Positions 62,111 through 64,000 of a stretch of DNA of 64,000 nt are shown piece after piece. Positions within the stretch are counted from its first letter, which is position 1. Each line of letters opens with the position of its first letter. A model generated the notes under the pieces. The model was not told the DNA's origin and did no database searches. It was given only the letters and a program-made list of their open reading frames with translations. The translations under genes and the position numbers were made by a program. The stretch comes from Channa striata (lineage: Eukaryota > Chordata > Actinopteri > Anabantiformes > Channidae), in the NCBI GenBank assembly GCA_033026295.1, contig CM065180.1, positions 23,007,523 to 23,071,522 on the forward strand. Direction: 5' to 3'.

Positions 62111-62202
62111 TGTTCAGCTGCCAACCCAGCAGTGAAAATGTCCGACTGTGTGTCCCACGCACTGGCCGTGTTGTCCTCAGACCGTCACTGTGTTTCTTTC
62201 AG

Positions 62203-62432
62203 AGCCGCACGGCCCGTCCTTCACCATCGGTAAGGCCATCTGGCTCCTGTGGGGCCTGGTCTTCAACAACTCCGTACCGGTCCAGAACCCCAAAGGCACC
62301 ACCAGTAAGATCATGGTGTCGGTGTGGGCCTTCTTCGCCGTCATCTTCCTGGCCTCGTACACTGCCAACCTGGCTGCTTTCATGATCCAGGAGGAATATG
62401 TGGACCAGGTGACCGGTCTGTCGGACAAAAAG
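62203..62432 (+). CDS. grin2b: grin2b coding exon 10: pore loop M2 and gate helix M3
   Basis: 230 bases, the usual length. It encodes EPHGPSFTIGKAIWLLWGLV then FNNSVPVQNPKGTTSK, the M2 re-entrant loop. The first Asn of FNNS is the N-site and the second is the N+1 position that controls Ca2+ permeability and Mg2+ block. M3 follows with the near-invariant SYTANLAAF gate motif. It ends GLSDKK, phase 0, at aag|gtgcga. The acceptor is tgtttctttcag at 62202. No residue expected in the pore is missing. Confidence 0.97.
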
Positions 62433-62526
62433 GTGCGATGGGAGGTTTTCGTTCAGTTACGTGATGGTGCTTTCTACACTGCGTTTGTTGCTCCATCATC
62501 TTTTGTCCCGTTCTGTCTGTGTTTAG

Positions 62527-62687
62527 TTCCAGCATCCCAACGACTTCTCGCCTCCGTTTCGCTTCGGCACCGTCCCGAACGGCAGCACCGAGCGGAACAT
62601 CAGGAACAACTACCCAGAAATGCACGCCTACATGACCAAGTTCAACCAGAGGAACGTCAACGAGGCTCTGCAGAGTCTCAAGTCCGG
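62527..62687 (+). CDS. grin2b: grin2b coding exon 11: S2 segment
   Basis: 161 bases, starting FQHPNDFSPPFRFGTVPNGS, then TERNIRNNYPEMHAYMTKFN, ending in a split Gly codon at gg|gtgagg. The GST of VPNGSTERNIR holds the Ser-Thr pair that binds the glutamate gamma-carboxylate. It is separated from exon 10 by a 94-base intron (62433-62526), the shortest in the gene. The acceptor is ctgtgtttag at 62526. Confidence 0.96.
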
Positions 62688-63053
62688 GTGAGGATCTGCT
62701 GCAAGGTTCCATTTCACTGTGGGATTTATTCTTTTTTATTTAACTGCCACCACCGTTATGACATTTGCTGCATTTTATCAGGTGACGTTGCTTCAGTGTA
62801 AATTGTGAAGTGATTCGTCTTTTCTGGCCGTCGTCATGTAAACACATAGGAGCTGAATAACTGCAGTCATACTTTCACTCCCCCTCTTCAGTTTTCACCC
62901 GTCTGGTTGCCAGCTCCAGCCTTTGGCAAACCGAGCGGAAGTCTATTACGCTTATCAGCAGCTTAGTGCTATTTAGCAGGTTAACTGGAACGTTGTCGCT
63001 GTGTCTGACTTTTCATTGCTAATTAATTGTAACCTCTCTTTCTCTTTCATTAG

Positions 63054-63241
63054 CAAACTAGACGCCTTCATTTACGACGCCGCAGTGCTGAACTACATGG
63101 CCGGCAGGGACGAGGGCTGCAAGCTGGTGACCATCGGCAGCGGCTACATCTTCGCCACCACGGGCTACGGCATCGCCATCCAGAAGGAGTCGCTTTGGAA
63201 GAGACACGTGGATCTGGCCATCCTGCAGCTCTTTGGAGACG
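63054..63241 (+). CDS. grin2b: grin2b coding exon 12: S2 segment, last exon in the window
   Basis: 188 bases, the usual length. It reads KLDAFIYDAAVLNYMAGRDE, then GCKLVTIGSGYIFATTGYGI, and ends FGDG with donor g|gtgaga at 63241/63242, phase 1. The aspartate of IYDAAVL is the glutamate amino-group ligand. The GSGYIFATTGYG stretch matches mammalian GluN2A better than mammalian GluN2B (GKVFASTGYG), though neighbouring text (IAIQK, LAILQLFGDG) is GluN2B-like. The next exon, expected to begin in the sense of EMEELE, is not found before 64000. Confidence 0.96.
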
Positions 63242-64000
63242 GTGAGACAGTCGTCTGATTTATTCACAGGCAGTGCAGAGTTCATCAGCGGAGGTTATTA
63301 ATCAAAGATAAAACCGCAACTTCACCAGGGGAAGACTCGCAGCAAACTCTCCAGGATAAATACAGCTTAGCTCAACTCTTATCTCTCTGGCCACTGTTTC
63401 TGTCAGTCATCGTAACAGGACTCAACAAGTCGTCGGCTCAGTGGGTGACAAATTCGGACCCCCACTTTATCCAAACTACCTCCAGAAACAGCTGCAGTTC
63501 CCTCTTCAGGCTTCTGACCCTGGGCTGCATCGGTGACTGAGCCCCTGGTGCACAGTACGGTTGCTTTACCCACATGATAGATTCTGTATCTTATAAACAC
63601 ATTAAAACACACGTGTTCAGCAGCAGCTGCACATGTGTGTGACATCATGAAAACTAAACCTATGAACAGGTAAAGAACGTTCAAGCAGTTTTTGAAAAGA
63701 TGTGTCACAAAAGGATCTAAAAAATCAGGTTTTGGTTCAGCCACATAAAATGTGCAGCGTGCGGTCGTATATCGAGGAAAATGGGCAACAATGTTCCGTG
63801 TGAGGAGCGAACATGTCGGCAGATGATGCACAGAGGCAGGACGGGAACGTCGGTAATCCCTCAGTGCAGAGCAGCAGTAAACACCGTCAAAGTAGGTCAA
63901 AGTTATTCCGTTCGTCTCTTACGGTTTTTGGAAATTCCTGTTGGGTCTGGGGCCATTTTCAGGCTGAAGGACAATTACAGACGTAATTGATCAGAATGAA
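63242..64000 (+). other. Start of grin2b intron 12
   Basis: It begins gtgaga after exon 12 and runs off the window. No final-exon sequence (end of S2, M4) is found in any frame. The 165-codon minus-strand open frame at 63403-63900 is not recognised. Confidence 0.8.

Larger units (their letters stand above)
59873..62202 (+). other. grin2b intron 9 (2.3 kb)
   Basis: GT-AG ends (gtgaga and tctttcag). It holds (CA)n at 59909-59932, a 134-codon open frame of unknown origin (60664-61068), a CTC repeat (about 61170-61203), CA-rich sequence at 61690-61785 and a repeat with the 'cagtggccactttatta' end (61893-62110). Confidence 0.85.

Overview
The window is genomic DNA from a ray-finned fish, almost certainly a teleost. 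It holds one gene, on the + strand: most of an NMDA-type glutamate receptor subunit gene, grin2b (GluN2B). The fish assignment rests on dense (CA)n/(TG)n microsatellites, on intronic repeats that I recall as common in teleosts (the 'ggccactttattagg' ends, the 'gacgcttttatgcaaagcg' repeat, the 'agcctccagcagaaccagg' repeat), on a decayed Tc1 transposase, and on a vertebrate GluN2B reading frame that differs from mammals at many positions. There is nothing bacterial here. Nearly all the other open frames are chance or microsatellite frames in introns.

Layout. Positions 1-5029 are upstream or 5' intron/UTR sequence with microsatellites, a Tc1 transposase relic (about 2301-2735) and one coding-looking open frame of unknown identity (3896-4264). 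Coding exon 1 (5054-5659) carries an unusually long leader and the start of the amino-terminal domain (ATD). A 28-kb intron follows. The rest of the ATD is on exons 2-4 (33627-33770, 33912-34182, 41670-41862). The end of the ATD and the S1 half of the ligand-binding domain are on exons 5-8 (51313-51427, 54373-54581, 54897-55068, 58811-58963). M1 is on exon 9 (59747-59872), the M2 pore loop and M3 on exon 10 (62203-62432), and S2 on exons 11-12 (62527-62687, 63054-63241). The last large exon (end of S2, M4, cytoplasmic tail) lies beyond the right edge. All introns have GT-AG ends and the phases agree, except at exon 8.

The product is the glutamate-binding subunit of the postsynaptic NMDA receptor, which pairs with GluN1 to form a Ca2+-permeable channel. 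The pore asparagine, the SYTANLAAF gate motif and the glutamate-binding loops are present.

Main points for a second look: (1) exon 8 is one base short in a T run at its 3' end, so it ends in an in-frame TAG just before M1; (2) the ATD zinc-ligand histidine (His127 in human GluN2B) reads Arg; (3) the region that is, as I recall, one ATD exon in mammals is split into three here; (4) (TG)n tracts sit within about 10-20 bases of the splice sites of exons 2, 5 and 7; (5) several near-palindromic RFX X-box-like motifs occur through the locus; (6) a foldback repeat element at 13500-13910 has a half copy at about 7960. No undescribed multi-gene system was found; a single large neuronal gene with repeats explains the window.
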